From contig NZ_JAMXAY010000036.1 of the NCBI RefSeq assembly GCF_025460835.1, forward strand, positions 918 to 52,484: a DNA stretch of 51,567 bases, in the 5' to 3' direction. The notes under the pieces are model-generated. The model was not told the DNA's origin, ran no database searches, and saw only the letters and a list, made by a program, of their open reading frames with translations. Below are positions 43,372 through 51,567 of the stretch, in pieces. The translations under genes and the position numbers were made by a program. This DNA comes from Parapedobacter soli (lineage in GTDB: Bacteria; Bacteroidota; Bacteroidia; Sphingobacteriales; Sphingobacteriaceae). Positions within the stretch are counted from its first letter, which is position 1. Every line of letters begins with the position of its first letter.

Positions 43372-44685
43372 TCACTTCACCAACTGCGCCAGCAACCACG
43401 CGGTAATCTTGGTCTGCTGCTCCGGAAACGTCCAATGCCCGGTTTCCTGCACCAGATAGAGTTCCTTAGGCGCATTGATTTGATTATAGGCCGCGTAGTA
43501 TGAGGTCGGCGGACAGGTCTCGTCGTTATAGCCCCAGGTGTAAAATCCCGGCACCTTTACCGACTTCGCAAAGTTGACCACATCGTAATAAGCGGAGACC
43601 TTGATCTTTTCATCCTTGGCCATGAACGGTGCGTTATATTCATTGAACATATGTGGCCAGCCCCCTGCGCGGCCGTGGAGGTAACCCGTCACGTCGCATA
43701 GTGCGGGGTACAACGACACCAAGCTTTTCACCCGATTATCCAAAGCAGCGGTAACAATAGCCAAGGCTCCACCTTGGCTCCCACCCCATACCGCCAGGTT
43801 GCTACCGTCGAATTCCGGGAGGCTAAACAGGTAATCGACGGCCCGTACGCAGCCCAAATAAACACGTTTATAGTAGTACTTATCGCGGTCGTCGAGGTTG
43901 AAAAATTGGTAGTTTTTCAGTGCCGAGGCGCGCAGGTCATTGTACAATCCGGTTTCGTAAGTCACCGGTATACCGTGTATGCCGATTTGCAGGGTGATGA
44001 TACCCTGTTCGGCCAGGTCAACAATCCCGGCATAGGGACGTATTCCCGCTCCGGGGACTTGCAGTACGGCAGGGTATTTGCCCGCTTTTTTCGGCTTGGC
44101 CAAAATGCCGTAAATGCGGCTTCCCGTTTCGAAATTCTGGATATTAACCTGGTACACATCCGCTTTCTCCGTGCAGCGCTCGGGCAGCAATGTCAATTTG
44201 GCATCCATCGGCACCTTGGCCGCTTCCGCTTTCGCCGCATTCCAGAAATTCCAGAAGTCATCGGGCAGCGTTTGCGTCGGCTGGATGCTTTCGGGCGCTA
44301 TGGCAGCGGTGCCGATGCCCCGGTATTCCACACCATCCACCGTGATACGCGCCTCACAGCGCAGGAAGCCCGGTTCCTTCGGCTGTAATGACTCGCCAAC
44401 GGTACCCGTGCCGATTTTCAGCGTAGCTTTACCCGATTGCATGGGCTGCATCTTTTCCAATCCGATGGTGTAGCTCACCTCAGCGCTCTCCATGAGCGCT
44501 TGGTGCCGGAGCACCGTCACGAAAAAATGCACTTCCTCGCCCACGGCATACGTCCAGTCCGGCTTGTCCGGAGACACTACTACTTGGATGAGCTGGCTGG
44601 AGCGGGATTGGGAGTAGACAGCTTGTAAAAAGAACAATAGCGCAAAGGCCGAGATGAAGGTGCGGAGGAAAGTAAGTCTGTTCAT
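43372..44685 (-). CDS. Acetyl xylan esterase (AXE1 family), exported
   Basis: A 437-residue alpha/beta hydrolase with a signal peptide (FALLFFLQAVYSQ). An N-terminal beta-sandwich-like domain (about 25-130) is followed by the AXE1/CE7-type fold. The nucleophile Ser is in VWGGSQGGALA, the acid Asp is probably in WGYNDETCPPTSYYAAYN and the His is in VQETGHWTFPEQQ. Such enzymes remove acetyl groups from xylan or acetylated sugars in the periplasm. It lies directly upstream of glutamate-synthase-like copy B. Confidence 0.9.
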   Translation of the reverse strand: MNRLTFLRTFISAFALLFFLQAVYSQSRSSQLIQVVVSPDKPDWTYAVGEEVHFFVTVLRHQALMESAEVSYTIGLEKMQPMQSGKATLKIGTGTVGESLQPKEPGFLRCEARITVDGVEYRGIGTAAIAPESIQPTQTLPDDFWNFWNAAKAEAAKVPMDAKLTLLPERCTEKADVYQVNIQNFETGSRIYGILAKPKKAGKYPAVLQVPGAGIRPYAGIVDLAEQGIITLQIGIHGIPVTYETGLYNDLRASALKNYQFFNLDDRDKYYYKRVYLGCVRAVDYLFSLPEFDGSNLAVWGGSQGGALAIVTAALDNRVKSLVSLYPALCDVTGYLHGRAGGWPHMFNEYNAPFMAKDEKIKVSAYYDVVNFAKSVKVPGFYTWGYNDETCPPTSYYAAYNQINAPKELYLVQETGHWTFPEQQTKITAWLLAQLVK

Positions 44686-44852
44686 GGAATTCGTAATGAA
44701 ATGGATAATGTTTACAATTCATATGGCTAAATAACAACTTTTAGCCATGTTATCAATCAACCATGCAAACCACTGTTTGGTGGCTGAGGATACCCAGTAT
44801 ACTATTCTTTATGCCCGGTACAAGTAAGCTGCTTCCGCTTACCCCGGTTTCC

Positions 44853-44874
44853 AAGACACGTCGTGTGTCTTTTT
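44853..44874 (+). repeat. Short hairpin with trailing T run in the 44.7-44.9 kb gap
   Basis: AAGACAC (44853-44859) and GTGTCTT (44865-44871) are perfect 7-bp arms with a 5-nt loop and a short T run on the plus strand. The flanking genes are on the minus strand, so the orientation does not suit a terminator for either. No gene is seen in the 245-bp gap. Confidence 0.3.
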
Positions 44875-44930
44875 ATCCACCGATTCGTTCAGATCTTTGA
44901 GATGAATCCCAATGACCCGACGTTTAATCA

Positions 44931-46499
44931 TCAAACAATCTTTTCGTTGAAACCTACGTTGCCTTTCGTAAAGGCAAGTCCCAGCAGGTGAACACGCTTG
45001 TCCTGACTGAGGTAAGGCTGTATATAATTGTTCCCCTCGATTTGCCCAAGTGCCGCAGTGGCCTTATCCGGAAGTTCTTCCACCGACGCCGAATATTTAA
45101 TTTCAACGATATACGTACGGTCGGCAAAGCCGATCACCGCATCGATGCGGCCGGTATCCGTACGGCTTTCAATCCGGATATCCATACCGGCGAATTTGCA
45201 AAACACCTCGAACAGGTTATGGTAGTAGCCTTCGTTGTCAATGCCTTGGTGGTAACTTGCGTTGCTGTACAATATCCTGAGGTATTCCACCGCGAGGGCG
45301 GTATCCCCTTTCTCGAAAGCCGCCTTCAGATTGCCCGCCAGCCGGTACAGGTCGTGGTTTTCCGTGTGGCGCACAAAATCGTTTACCAACGACTCCATCA
45401 GCGCCTTGCGCACTTCCTCATTGGGCAGTTGCAACTCAAAAGCACTGTCCAGTACGAAATCCTTTTTCACCGTCAGGTAACCCGTCTGGAACATCAAAGG
45501 CACCAGTTTCAGGTTTTCCAGTGTCTGTTGGTTCTCAAAGCCATAGTCCACCCGGATCGTGTCTGCAAGTACCGAAGAGTAATCGTCCACCTTGCTCAGC
45601 AGCTTCAGCAAAAACGTCGGGGTGCCCGTGGCGAACCAATACCCCTTGAAGCGCTTCTGGTTAAACAGGTTCAATACCGAAAAGGGATTGTAGACGAAGG
45701 TACTCCCGTCCCAGCTGTACCCGTTGTACCAGTGCTTAATCTGCTCATAGGTCTTTTCCGGAGTGTATCCATATACCTCGGCCAGCGGCGCGATATAACC
45801 ATCGAAATACTGCTCCAGTTCCGCTTGGGTATACCCGCATATACCCGCATATTCCGTATTCAGCGTGAGGTCGCTCAACTGGTTCAACCCCGAGAAAATA
45901 GACAGCTGGTTGATCTTGGATACGCCAGTGAGCATCAGGAAGCGGATTTTACTCGAAGAAGATTTGAACACGACATAAAAATCCTGCAATACCCGGCGTA
46001 TTTCCGCCGCCAATGAGGGGTTTTCAATCACATCCAGTATCGGCTTATCGTACTCGTCTACGAGTATAACCAATTGCCTGCCCGTTCGGTCCGCAACCAA
46101 TTTGATAAGCCTTTCAAGCATGGTCGCCGGAGATTCTTCGTGGTAATCAATCTCGACATCGAACTCTTCCGCAAATGACTTGATTGAACTTGCCAACGCT
46201 ATCCGCAGTGACCTGGCACTTCCCGCATCCTTGGTCATATCCAACTTAATAACCGGGTGGGGCTGCCAATCAATCTTTTCTTCAATGAAAAGTCCTTGAA
46301 ACAGCTCCCGTTTCCCTTCGAAAACCGCCTTGATGGTACTGAGCAGCAAACTCTTTCCGAATCGCCGCGGGCGGCTCAGGAACTGAGTCCTCGCCCCGCT
46401 GGACAGGATACGATAGATGTACTCCGTCTTATCCACATAAACACAATTGTCGTGGATCAGATTCTCAAAACTATCTTGTCCGATTGGCAAATTCTTCAT
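44931..46499 (-). CDS. AAA-ATPase / PD-(D/E)XK nuclease-like protein (DUF1703 family)
   Basis: A 522-residue protein of a family expanded in Bacteroidota. The N-terminal AAA-ATPase-like domain has a Walker A-like SRPRRFGKSLLLST near residue 45 and Walker B-like LVILVDEYDKPI near 150. The C-terminal domain (about 430-515) has GRIDAVIGFADRTYIVEIKYSAS, with the D...ExK signature of a PD-(D/E)XK nuclease. The cellular role is unknown; mobile-element-associated and defence roles have been suggested for the group. It is complete and monocistronic. Confidence 0.88.
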   Translation of the reverse strand: MKNLPIGQDSFENLIHDNCVYVDKTEYIYRILSSGARTQFLSRPRRFGKSLLLSTIKAVFEGKRELFQGLFIEEKIDWQPHPVIKLDMTKDAGSARSLRIALASSIKSFAEEFDVEIDYHEESPATMLERLIKLVADRTGRQLVILVDEYDKPILDVIENPSLAAEIRRVLQDFYVVFKSSSSKIRFLMLTGVSKINQLSIFSGLNQLSDLTLNTEYAGICGYTQAELEQYFDGYIAPLAEVYGYTPEKTYEQIKHWYNGYSWDGSTFVYNPFSVLNLFNQKRFKGYWFATGTPTFLLKLLSKVDDYSSVLADTIRVDYGFENQQTLENLKLVPLMFQTGYLTVKKDFVLDSAFELQLPNEEVRKALMESLVNDFVRHTENHDLYRLAGNLKAAFEKGDTALAVEYLRILYSNASYHQGIDNEGYYHNLFEVFCKFAGMDIRIESRTDTGRIDAVIGFADRTYIVEIKYSASVEELPDKATAALGQIEGNNYIQPYLSQDKRVHLLGLAFTKGNVGFNEKIV

Positions 46500-46540
46500 C
46501 GTATCGCAAAGGTAACTATTCCGCGGCTATTTGTTCACAG

Positions 46541-48127
46541 CTACCCTGCAGCTCCGCAGCATTTTTTATATTTCTTTCCGCTTCCGCAGGGACAAGGGTC
46601 ATTACGCCCGACCTTCTGGGAAACGACGGGCTGCGGACTTTGATACCGATCCGTTGCCGGATACGCAAAATCCCCCGCGTTCGTGTCGGTTTCTTCCGTC
46701 CACCCGGCATAATGGTCTGCCATAGATTCCACCCCACGTTTCCTTGGATCGGCCGCATAACGTTCCATGTAGCGTGCCAAATCCTGAAATGTGCCATTCA
46801 TCTGCTCATCGACATATTCCAATTTGTGCAGGTCTTCGATGATGGGTAACAGTTCAGCAAATCCCGCATCGACCGCATCTCCCACCAGATAGGTGATCGC
46901 TTGGGTATCCACAAGGTTATCTAGCGGCTGTGCATCACGAAACGACGTGAGCACCTGTTGGTATATTCCGATAATCTCCTCGCGGCGTTTTGGAAAATGC
47001 AGTCCGATCTGAGCCAATGCCTCCGAAACTGCACATTTGGCATTTGCGCTGATGCCCTCTCGACGCAAGAAGCTACCCAGCACCTCAGGCTGCTTTTGGC
47101 CCAGCGCAAAAAAGCTTTGCCATACCGTAGAAGTAATCGCATCCCCAAACCAGAAATCCAGAAATTCGTCGTCGTACTCGAAAAAGGCCAATACCCGGTC
47201 CAATGCCTCTTCGGCTTTCAGCTCACTCAGCAACCAAAGGGCATGTACCGGAAAATGGCAGGTCGTGTCGTCCCATCCATTGTCAGCGAACGTATAATAA
47301 CGGTCTACGCCATCACGCAGTACCGCTAATAAATCTACGATCAATGTTTCCCGCGGTAACCGTAAGAGGGCATCCAGCTTCTCCGGGGGGAAGTCCATTC
47401 CGTACCGATACAGGTCGTCAATTTCCGGGTGCTGAAACACCGGCGGCGATGCCAGCGGCGGATCGGACGGCCAATTCACGATTTCCACGGCAATCGCTTT
47501 CTCCTTTTGTCGCTGCCACCGATCTCTTGCCATTTTCATCCGAAGCGGAAATAAAAACGTTTCCGCCTGTCCGGTGTCGGGATGGTCAATCGCTATATCT
47601 TTAAGGATACTAAGGTGATGTTCTGCACGTTCCAAATCCTCCCGTTGCACAAAATAAAACGTAGCCAGTTTATGAAATCCCAGCACCTCAGCTACCTGAA
47701 ACACGTCTCGTTCAGGATACAGTTGCTGGAGATTCCAATGGTCTCCCACCACTTCATGTACCGTGTCGATTTCGCCGTGCTGTATCCGCCGGAAAGCCTC
47801 ATTGATTTTGCCGAAAAGGTAATCGGGATGGCGGATCAGTAGCTGTTGGTTTATTTCGTATGACTTACGTGCATTGCCGTTTACCATATAGGCACCCATT
47901 AGCAAATTCTTCAGTTGGGGTACATCCGGATACACCCTTATCAACTGCTGTAGCTCGTTGATGGCTCCCCGCGCCCCTTCCTGTGATTCGAAATACAGGC
48001 GTTCGATACGCTGGTGCAATTGGGGTGTTATCCCTAACTCTTTATCCAAAAAATGCGGATCATCAGTTATATTATATCCGTGGGCAGTGTAAATTTCTTC
48101 GTCGCTCATTTTAGCGTATCGGTCCAT
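46541..48127 (-). CDS. SEC-C motif protein with DUF1186-like repeats
   Basis: A 528-residue soluble protein. The N-terminal third has TPR-like helices ([33 protein letters not shown]). The middle (about residues 250-460) reads as the DUF1186 family: [38 protein letters not shown]. The last 25 residues are a SEC-C zinc-binding motif, [24 protein letters not shown] tails occur on SecA and many unrelated proteins; the role here is unknown. It stands alone with no operon partner. Confidence 0.87.
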   Translation of the reverse strand: MDRYAKMSDEEIYTAHGYNITDDPHFLDKELGITPQLHQRIERLYFESQEGARGAINELQQLIRVYPDVPQLKNLLMGAYMVNGNARKSYEINQQLLIRHPDYLFGKINEAFRRIQHGEIDTVHEVVGDHWNLQQLYPERDVFQVAEVLGFHKLATFYFVQREDLERAEHHLSILKDIAIDHPDTGQAETFLFPLRMKMARDRWQRQKEKAIAVEIVNWPSDPPLASPPVFQHPEIDDLYRYGMDFPPEKLDALLRLPRETLIVDLLAVLRDGVDRYYTFADNGWDDTTCHFPVHALWLLSELKAEEALDRVLAFFEYDDEFLDFWFGDAITSTVWQSFFALGQKQPEVLGSFLRREGISANAKCAVSEALAQIGLHFPKRREEIIGIYQQVLTSFRDAQPLDNLVDTQAITYLVGDAVDAGFAELLPIIEDLHKLEYVDEQMNGTFQDLARYMERYAADPRKRGVESMADHYAGWTEETDTNAGDFAYPATDRYQSPQPVVSQKVGRNDPCPCGSGKKYKKCCGAAG

Positions 48128-48217
48128 GCTCTATTTGTGTTTAGCGGCAAAGGTAATCATCCTGCGATACATATTATTGATAGGGTGCACGACAAATTTC
48201 CGTTTTTCGATTTTTTC

Positions 48218-48272
48218 TCGCAAAGTCGCGAAGTCGCGAAGCGGCTTTCTTTGCGCCTTAGCGCCTTAGCGT
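48218..48272. repeat. Two opposed arrays of 8-bp repeats
   Basis: Left array: TCGCAAAG, TCGCGAAG, TCGCGAAG at 48218-48241. Right array: CTTTGCGC, CTTAGCGC, CTTAGCGT at 48249-48272. The arrays are imperfect inverted copies of each other around a 7-bp centre, forming a long degenerate hairpin between the SEC-C gene and the 112-residue gene. Similar CTTTGCG-type strings are common in Bacteroidota intergenic regions. It may act as a transcript end. Confidence 0.6.
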
Positions 48273-48332
48273 GATGTTCTTTGAGCCGCAAAGGCCCGCT
48301 TCGCGAGCAAAACGGATTTTTGTCGTACGCCC

Positions 48333-48671
48333 TTATTGATATCCCGTGGCCATAATCATAATCGCTTCACGCGTTCGTGGTTGCATTTCGGCCAAATCAG
48401 CTTCGGTAATCAGCCCGTCGGCCAGCAGTGCCGCCACTACATAGGGATAACGCGAGCCGCCAAGGCCATCGTACCTCCGCGCGATGTGTTTGTCGTTCCG
48501 CTTCACGGCATTAAACATGTTCATGTATGCGTCGCGATTGCTGAGTTTGCCCGAACGCCACTGCCGCACAATATCCTCCACGTTGACCAGACTCCTGACG
48601 TACTCTAACTGGAGTCCCCGCTCAATCAACATCCGACATATTTTCTTGTCTTGCTTAGATACTTCAAACAT
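48333..48671 (-). CDS. Small hypothetical protein
   Basis: A 112-residue soluble, mostly helical protein (SKQDKKICRMLIERGLQLEYVRSLVNVEDIV ... GLITEADLAEMQPRTREAIMIMATGY). Charged, with one central Arg/Tyr-rich segment (HIARRYDGLGGSRYPYVVAALLADG). The even codon use and lack of any competing gene support it as real. I recognise no family. It lies about 105 bp downstream of the sialidase gene on the same strand. Confidence 0.6.
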   Translation of the reverse strand: MFEVSKQDKKICRMLIERGLQLEYVRSLVNVEDIVRQWRSGKLSNRDAYMNMFNAVKRNDKHIARRYDGLGGSRYPYVVAALLADGLITEADLAEMQPRTREAIMIMATGYQ

Positions 48672-48776
48672 CGGAAATTAGTTCTCGAAATGATTTTCCA
48701 ACAATATCGATGTACTCTTTCCCATAACGTGTACATTTCAACAAATGTACCGAAAATAGGTATTACACCAATCCGT

Positions 48777-49919
48777 TTAAATCTTATCCGGATCAATCAC
48801 TACGTGTTTGATGGACCTCCTATTATATGTATATGTGATATGCACCAATCCATCAGCCGATTGGATGATAGCAGGGTACGAATAACCGTCTTTAATAGGT
48901 TCATTCTCCAATGTCATTATCGGTTCCCATGATTTTCCATCGTCAGACACGGCGAGGTTCAGGATATTACGGTTTTTCGGTTCCTCCCCCGCTTTGGTTG
49001 AATGGTTATAGACCAACAATTGCCGGCCATCTGCCAGCGTCACCGCATCGGTACCCGAATTGGGATTAGGCAAATCCATGGCCGTCATTTCGCTCCAGGT
49101 TTTCCCGCCATCCTTTGACCAGCTTTCCGCCAATACATCTTGGCGGGTACGGCAAATCACCTGTAACCTGCCACCTGGATAAGTAAGTATACTTGGCTGA
49201 ATGGCGTCAAACGCCAGGCCATCGTTAATTGGCCCGACCACTTCCCAAGTTTGACCTAAATCTTTGCTAACCTCAAAATAGACACGCCAATCTTGATCTT
49301 GGCCATCACCTTTCGGGTATTCAATGCTGGTCGGACTGATAATTGCCCCATCTTCCAATTGGATAGGTTTGTTTTTGATGGGGCCGAGCAAGTGGCCGAT
49401 TTTTGAATCCTCACCCAGTTTGCGTGGCTCCGACCAAGTTTTTCCATAATCCGTTGACGTCATCACCATCCCCCAACAGGTCTGCGGGCTGGGGCCAACT
49501 TTGTAAAACAGCATCAAGTCGCCGCCATCCGGCATGAAAAGTACCGGATTCCAGCAGGGATAGCGAAGCGTATCGTTCTGTATGCCGTTGGCCACCACTT
49601 CGGGCCACGTCCATTTGCCGTGTTCCAAATGCGAAACCCAGATACCGACATCCGGGTGGCCTTCGTGGGTACCGCCAAAAAAAGCAACCACCATCCCTTC
49701 AGGTGTTTCTACAATGGTAGATGCATGGCATTGGGGCGTAGGTTTGTTGTCAAGTGGATAGAGTAGCTCGCCGCGCAGATAGGCATCATGCGTCGAGTCG
49801 GCCAATTCAGGCAAGTAATACCTTCCCGTGATATCATTTGGCTTGCGCCCACCATTCCCGGGGCTTTCCGAACAAGCCACCGAACCCGCCAAACCTATCA
49901 TAACGATTAATCGATACAT
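48777..49919 (-). CDS. Sialidase-family (BNR repeat) glycoside hydrolase, lipoprotein
   Basis: A 380-residue protein with a lipoprotein signal (MYRLIVMIGLAGSVAC, lipobox Cys at 16), probably anchored at the cell surface or periplasm. It folds as a six-bladed propeller: Asp-box copies are visible as STDYGKTWSEP, SKDLGQTWEVV, SKDGGKTWSEM and SDDGKSWEPI. Sialidase-superfamily members cut sialic acid or related sugars, but some act on other glycans; the catalytic Arg triad cannot be confirmed by eye. A sulfatase gene lies upstream on the same strand, which suggests use of sulfated host-like glycans. An IS5-family element now separates the two. Confidence 0.85.
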   Translation of the reverse strand: MYRLIVMIGLAGSVACSESPGNGGRKPNDITGRYYLPELADSTHDAYLRGELLYPLDNKPTPQCHASTIVETPEGMVVAFFGGTHEGHPDVGIWVSHLEHGKWTWPEVVANGIQNDTLRYPCWNPVLFMPDGGDLMLFYKVGPSPQTCWGMVMTSTDYGKTWSEPRKLGEDSKIGHLLGPIKNKPIQLEDGAIISPTSIEYPKGDGQDQDWRVYFEVSKDLGQTWEVVGPINDGLAFDAIQPSILTYPGGRLQVICRTRQDVLAESWSKDGGKTWSEMTAMDLPNPNSGTDAVTLADGRQLLVYNHSTKAGEEPKNRNILNLAVSDDGKSWEPIMTLENEPIKDGYSYPAIIQSADGLVHITYTYNRRSIKHVVIDPDKI

Positions 49920-49946
49920 ACCCTCATAGTTTTTTTTCTGACAATG

Positions 49947-49951
49947 AACTT
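49947..49951. repeat. Target-site duplication, left copy (AACTT)
   Basis: AACTT directly precedes the terminal repeat of the IS5-family element. The same AACTT follows the other end at 50864-50868. Confidence 0.6.
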
Positions 49952-50863
49952 GTTTAAACTTTTTCCATTCTTTTAACCTTCCTCAGGAACAGCGCACTGA
50001 ACGCCATCCAATGCAATGACATCCAGTTCCGTGCGGTGGTTTCATATCGAACCAGCAGGGCCTTGAAGCTGTCCAGCCAGGCGTTTGCGTGTTCGATTAC
50101 CGTCCGCCGTTTGTAGAGTTCCTCATCGAAGTAGCGATATCCGGTGGTTTCCGCCCCGCCTTTCCTTGGGTTTGCCTTGATGTTCGCCTCGATTTCCGAC
50201 TCCGAGCAATACCGGCGCAGTTCCTCCCCGTCAAAACCAGGGTCGGCGTTCATGAACACGCCCTTCATGCTAACCCCGGCCTCTTCCAGCAGCTCGCACA
50301 TGGCCGCGAAAAGCTCCTTTATCCGATAGAGGTCGTGGTGCTGGCCTTCCTGCGGCAATCCCATGGCCAGCATCTGACCCGTGTTGTCGCACAGGAACAG
50401 CGAGTTGCTCGTCCCGGCCGATTTGCGGCCCTGGTAACCGACGGCTTCCCCGCCGCGCTTGGCAGGGGTATGGCTCCCGTCCAGCTGCGCCGAGGAAAGG
50501 TCAAGGCACTGCCGGTAACGCCCCAGCAGGTTCGCCCAGACCGATTGCCAGGAGCCGTCCTTGCTCCATTTGTTGAAATAGTAGAAAACATGCTGCCAGC
50601 ACGAACGCCGGCTGATGAAATGGCCCACCGGGAGTTCCCGCCACTGGCAACCCGTCTTCAACCGGTAGAATATCGCCTGTATGACCTCAACAAGGCATAC
50701 CCGCGGTTTGAAGCCCCGTTTGCCTACGCTGAGATAAGGTAAAATACATTCCATTACCGTATCTTTATCGATGATTCCCAATTTGACCCCCGTGTTTTAT
50801 GATTCAGAACCACAAAACTGGAAATTTATTGGGAATCATTTTTCCCCATCGAAAAGTTTAAAC
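49952..50863 (-). mobile_element. Complete IS5-family insertion sequence, 912 bp
   Basis: The ends are perfect 12-bp inverted repeats: GTTTAAACTTTT (49952-49963) and AAAAGTTTAAAC (50852-50863). The element is bracketed by the direct repeat AACTT (49947-49951 and 50864-50868), a likely 5-bp target duplication. It holds one intact transposase gene on the minus strand, whose stop codon (49954-49956) lies inside the terminal repeat. The exact ends could shift by one or two bases, because the inner TT/AA could also extend the repeat. Confidence 0.85.
49954..50781 (-). CDS. IS5-family transposase (DDE)
   Basis: A 275-residue protein of the IS5 family, with an N-terminal HTH-like domain (LVEVIQAIFYRLKTGCQWRELP) and a DDE core: first Asp in AQLDGSHTPAKRGGEAVGYQGRK, second in FMNADPGFDGEEL, and Glu in RRTVIEHANAWLDSFKALLVRYE. 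It appears full-length and intact. Its stop codon is inside the left terminal repeat, so the gene and element end coincide. Confidence 0.95.
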   Translation of the reverse strand: MGIIDKDTVMECILPYLSVGKRGFKPRVCLVEVIQAIFYRLKTGCQWRELPVGHFISRRSCWQHVFYYFNKWSKDGSWQSVWANLLGRYRQCLDLSSAQLDGSHTPAKRGGEAVGYQGRKSAGTSNSLFLCDNTGQMLAMGLPQEGQHHDLYRIKELFAAMCELLEEAGVSMKGVFMNADPGFDGEELRRYCSESEIEANIKANPRKGGAETTGYRYFDEELYKRRTVIEHANAWLDSFKALLVRYETTARNWMSLHWMAFSALFLRKVKRMEKV

Positions 50864-50868
50864 AACTT
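50864..50868. repeat. Target-site duplication, right copy (AACTT)
   Basis: Matches the AACTT at 49947-49951, immediately outside the right terminal repeat of the IS5-family element. Confidence 0.6.
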
Positions 50869-50873
50869 CTTTG

Positions 50874-51567
50874 TCAATATTCAGTGTTATTTCCTATCTG
50901 GCTAAACGGAATGATCGCTGCCAATTTCTTACGAAGACGTTTCAAATGAAGATTATGCGATGAGTCATCCACGATATTATTAATCTCATAAATATCGTCA
51001 GATAAATCATATAACTCTTCGCATACAACCTCGCCACTATTCAAGTCAACCCATCTATTATATCGATGCGTTGAATCTCTTATTGATGAACCTACAATCG
51101 CCAAGTTGTCCTGCCCTCCCAAAGGCCTCGCGATTTGTGTTACCGCAGTCGACTTTACGGATATTGAAGGGTTATCAACAACAGGTGCAAGCGAGATCCC
51201 TGCCAACATTTCTGTTGTTGGAGAAAATGGGAGATTGCATAGCTCTAGTAGCGTAGGATAAAGATCCACCAGTTCTACCAGGGCATTTGTGTGTTTCCCT
51301 CGCTCTTCCATGTTCGGCGTTGAAATAATTAATGGCACATGTGCACCCTGTTCAAAATTGGTCCACTTCCCGAATTGCCCGTGTTCCCCAGCGTGGTATC
51401 CGTGATCTGAAGTAAATACGACAATTGTATTACGCGCTAGCCCAAGTTCTTCTAACGCGTTTAAGACTTTTCCGACCTGTGCATCCAAATAACTGATAGA
51501 CGCAAAATATCCATGCCTCAACTCCAGGGATTTCGCTTTTAAGAATTTTGGGGATTGGATTTGCAGG
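50874..51567 (-). CDS. Sulfatase (C-terminal part, runs off the right edge)
   Basis: About 230 residues of the C-terminal part of a sulfatase of the arylsulfatase/iduronate-2-sulfatase type, open to the window edge with no stop on the upstream side. Recognisable segments are [26 protein letters not shown], the metal-ligand region [33 protein letters not shown], and [15 protein letters not shown]. The formylglycine active site (C/S-x-P-S-R) would lie upstream, outside the window, as would the true start; an apparent start at 51521 is a TTG inside the gene. It is upstream of the sialidase gene and separated from it by the IS5-family element. Confidence 0.9.
   Translation of the reverse strand, partial: LQIQSPKFLKAKSLELRHGYFASISYLDAQVGKVLNALEELGLARNTIVVFTSDHGYHAGEHGQFGKWTNFEQGAHVPLIISTPNMEERGKHTNALVELVDLYPTLLELCNLPFSPTTEMLAGISLAPVVDNPSISVKSTAVTQIARPLGGQDNLAIVGSSIRDSTHRYNRWVDLNSGEVVCEELYDLSDDIYEINNIVDDSSHNLHLKRLRKKLAAIIPFSQIGNNTEY

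Noticed and set aside
44988-46016. A 342-codon open frame antisense to the AAA/PD-(D/E)XK gene
   Set aside because: The sense protein has clear motifs; the antisense product is rich in Arg and His without recognisable domains.
1-51567. tRNA or rRNA genes
   Set aside because: No cloverleaf or rRNA core sequence was recognised in the intergenic spaces; a covariance-model scan would be needed to exclude small RNAs.

Overview
The window comes from a chromosome of the Bacteroidota, most likely a Sphingobacteriaceae member of moderate GC (Parapedobacter/Pedobacter-like; inferred from protein style, not searched). The evidence is the FtsX-DUF3098-UppP-TruB-RibF order, the long Ntn-type PurF, Bacteroidota promoters (TTTG, 19-23 bp, TAnnTTTG), TonB-receptor-like barrels, an ECF sigma factor with a membrane-anchored partner, and sulfatase/sialidase genes. 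No rRNA, tRNA or CRISPR array was recognised.

Layout. 1-1.3 kb: the end of an IS256-family element beside leuS. 1.3-7.8 kb: leuS, then a divergent tight operon ftsX-DUF3098-uppP-truB-ribF. 7.9-14.6 kb: a small Cys-rich lipoprotein, an outer-membrane protein, a membrane protein, a secreted beta-propeller, and a NarL-type response regulator divergent from a TPR histidine kinase. Two copies of a compound operator lie upstream of the propeller gene and between the kinase and regulator genes. 14.6-24.1 kb: purF-like gene, proline dehydrogenase, HAD hydrolase, Tat-exported alkaline phosphatase, an orphan TPR/HisKA_2 kinase, and an ECF sigma/anti-sigma-like pair. 24.1-28.4 kb: a repeat-rich intergenic region, lysS, sufE and sufS. 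Hairpins of one family carry the lysS and sufS promoters.

28.4-44.7 kb is the accessory part. It has a TonB-receptor-like barrel and two diverged copies of a convergent pair: a secreted M28 peptidase and a membrane-anchored FMN glutamate-synthase-family protein. In copy A the pair is 7 bp apart. In copy B about 4 kb of AT-richer DNA lies between the partners. That insert holds a divergent eight-gene cassette. The minus-strand arm has three tandem paralogous small proteins of unknown function, an HTH protein and a HEPN-domain protein. The plus-strand arm has an XRE regulator, an antitoxin and a MazF/PemK-like toxin. Between the arms sit three (perhaps four) direct repeats spaced 21 bp apart, a probable operator. 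This cassette is the best candidate for an undescribed system here.

44.7-51.6 kb: an AAA-ATPase/PD-(D/E)XK protein, a SEC-C/DUF1186-like protein, a small hypothetical, and a sulfatase-sialidase gene pair whose short intergenic gap has been split by a complete IS5-family element. The sulfatase runs off the right edge.
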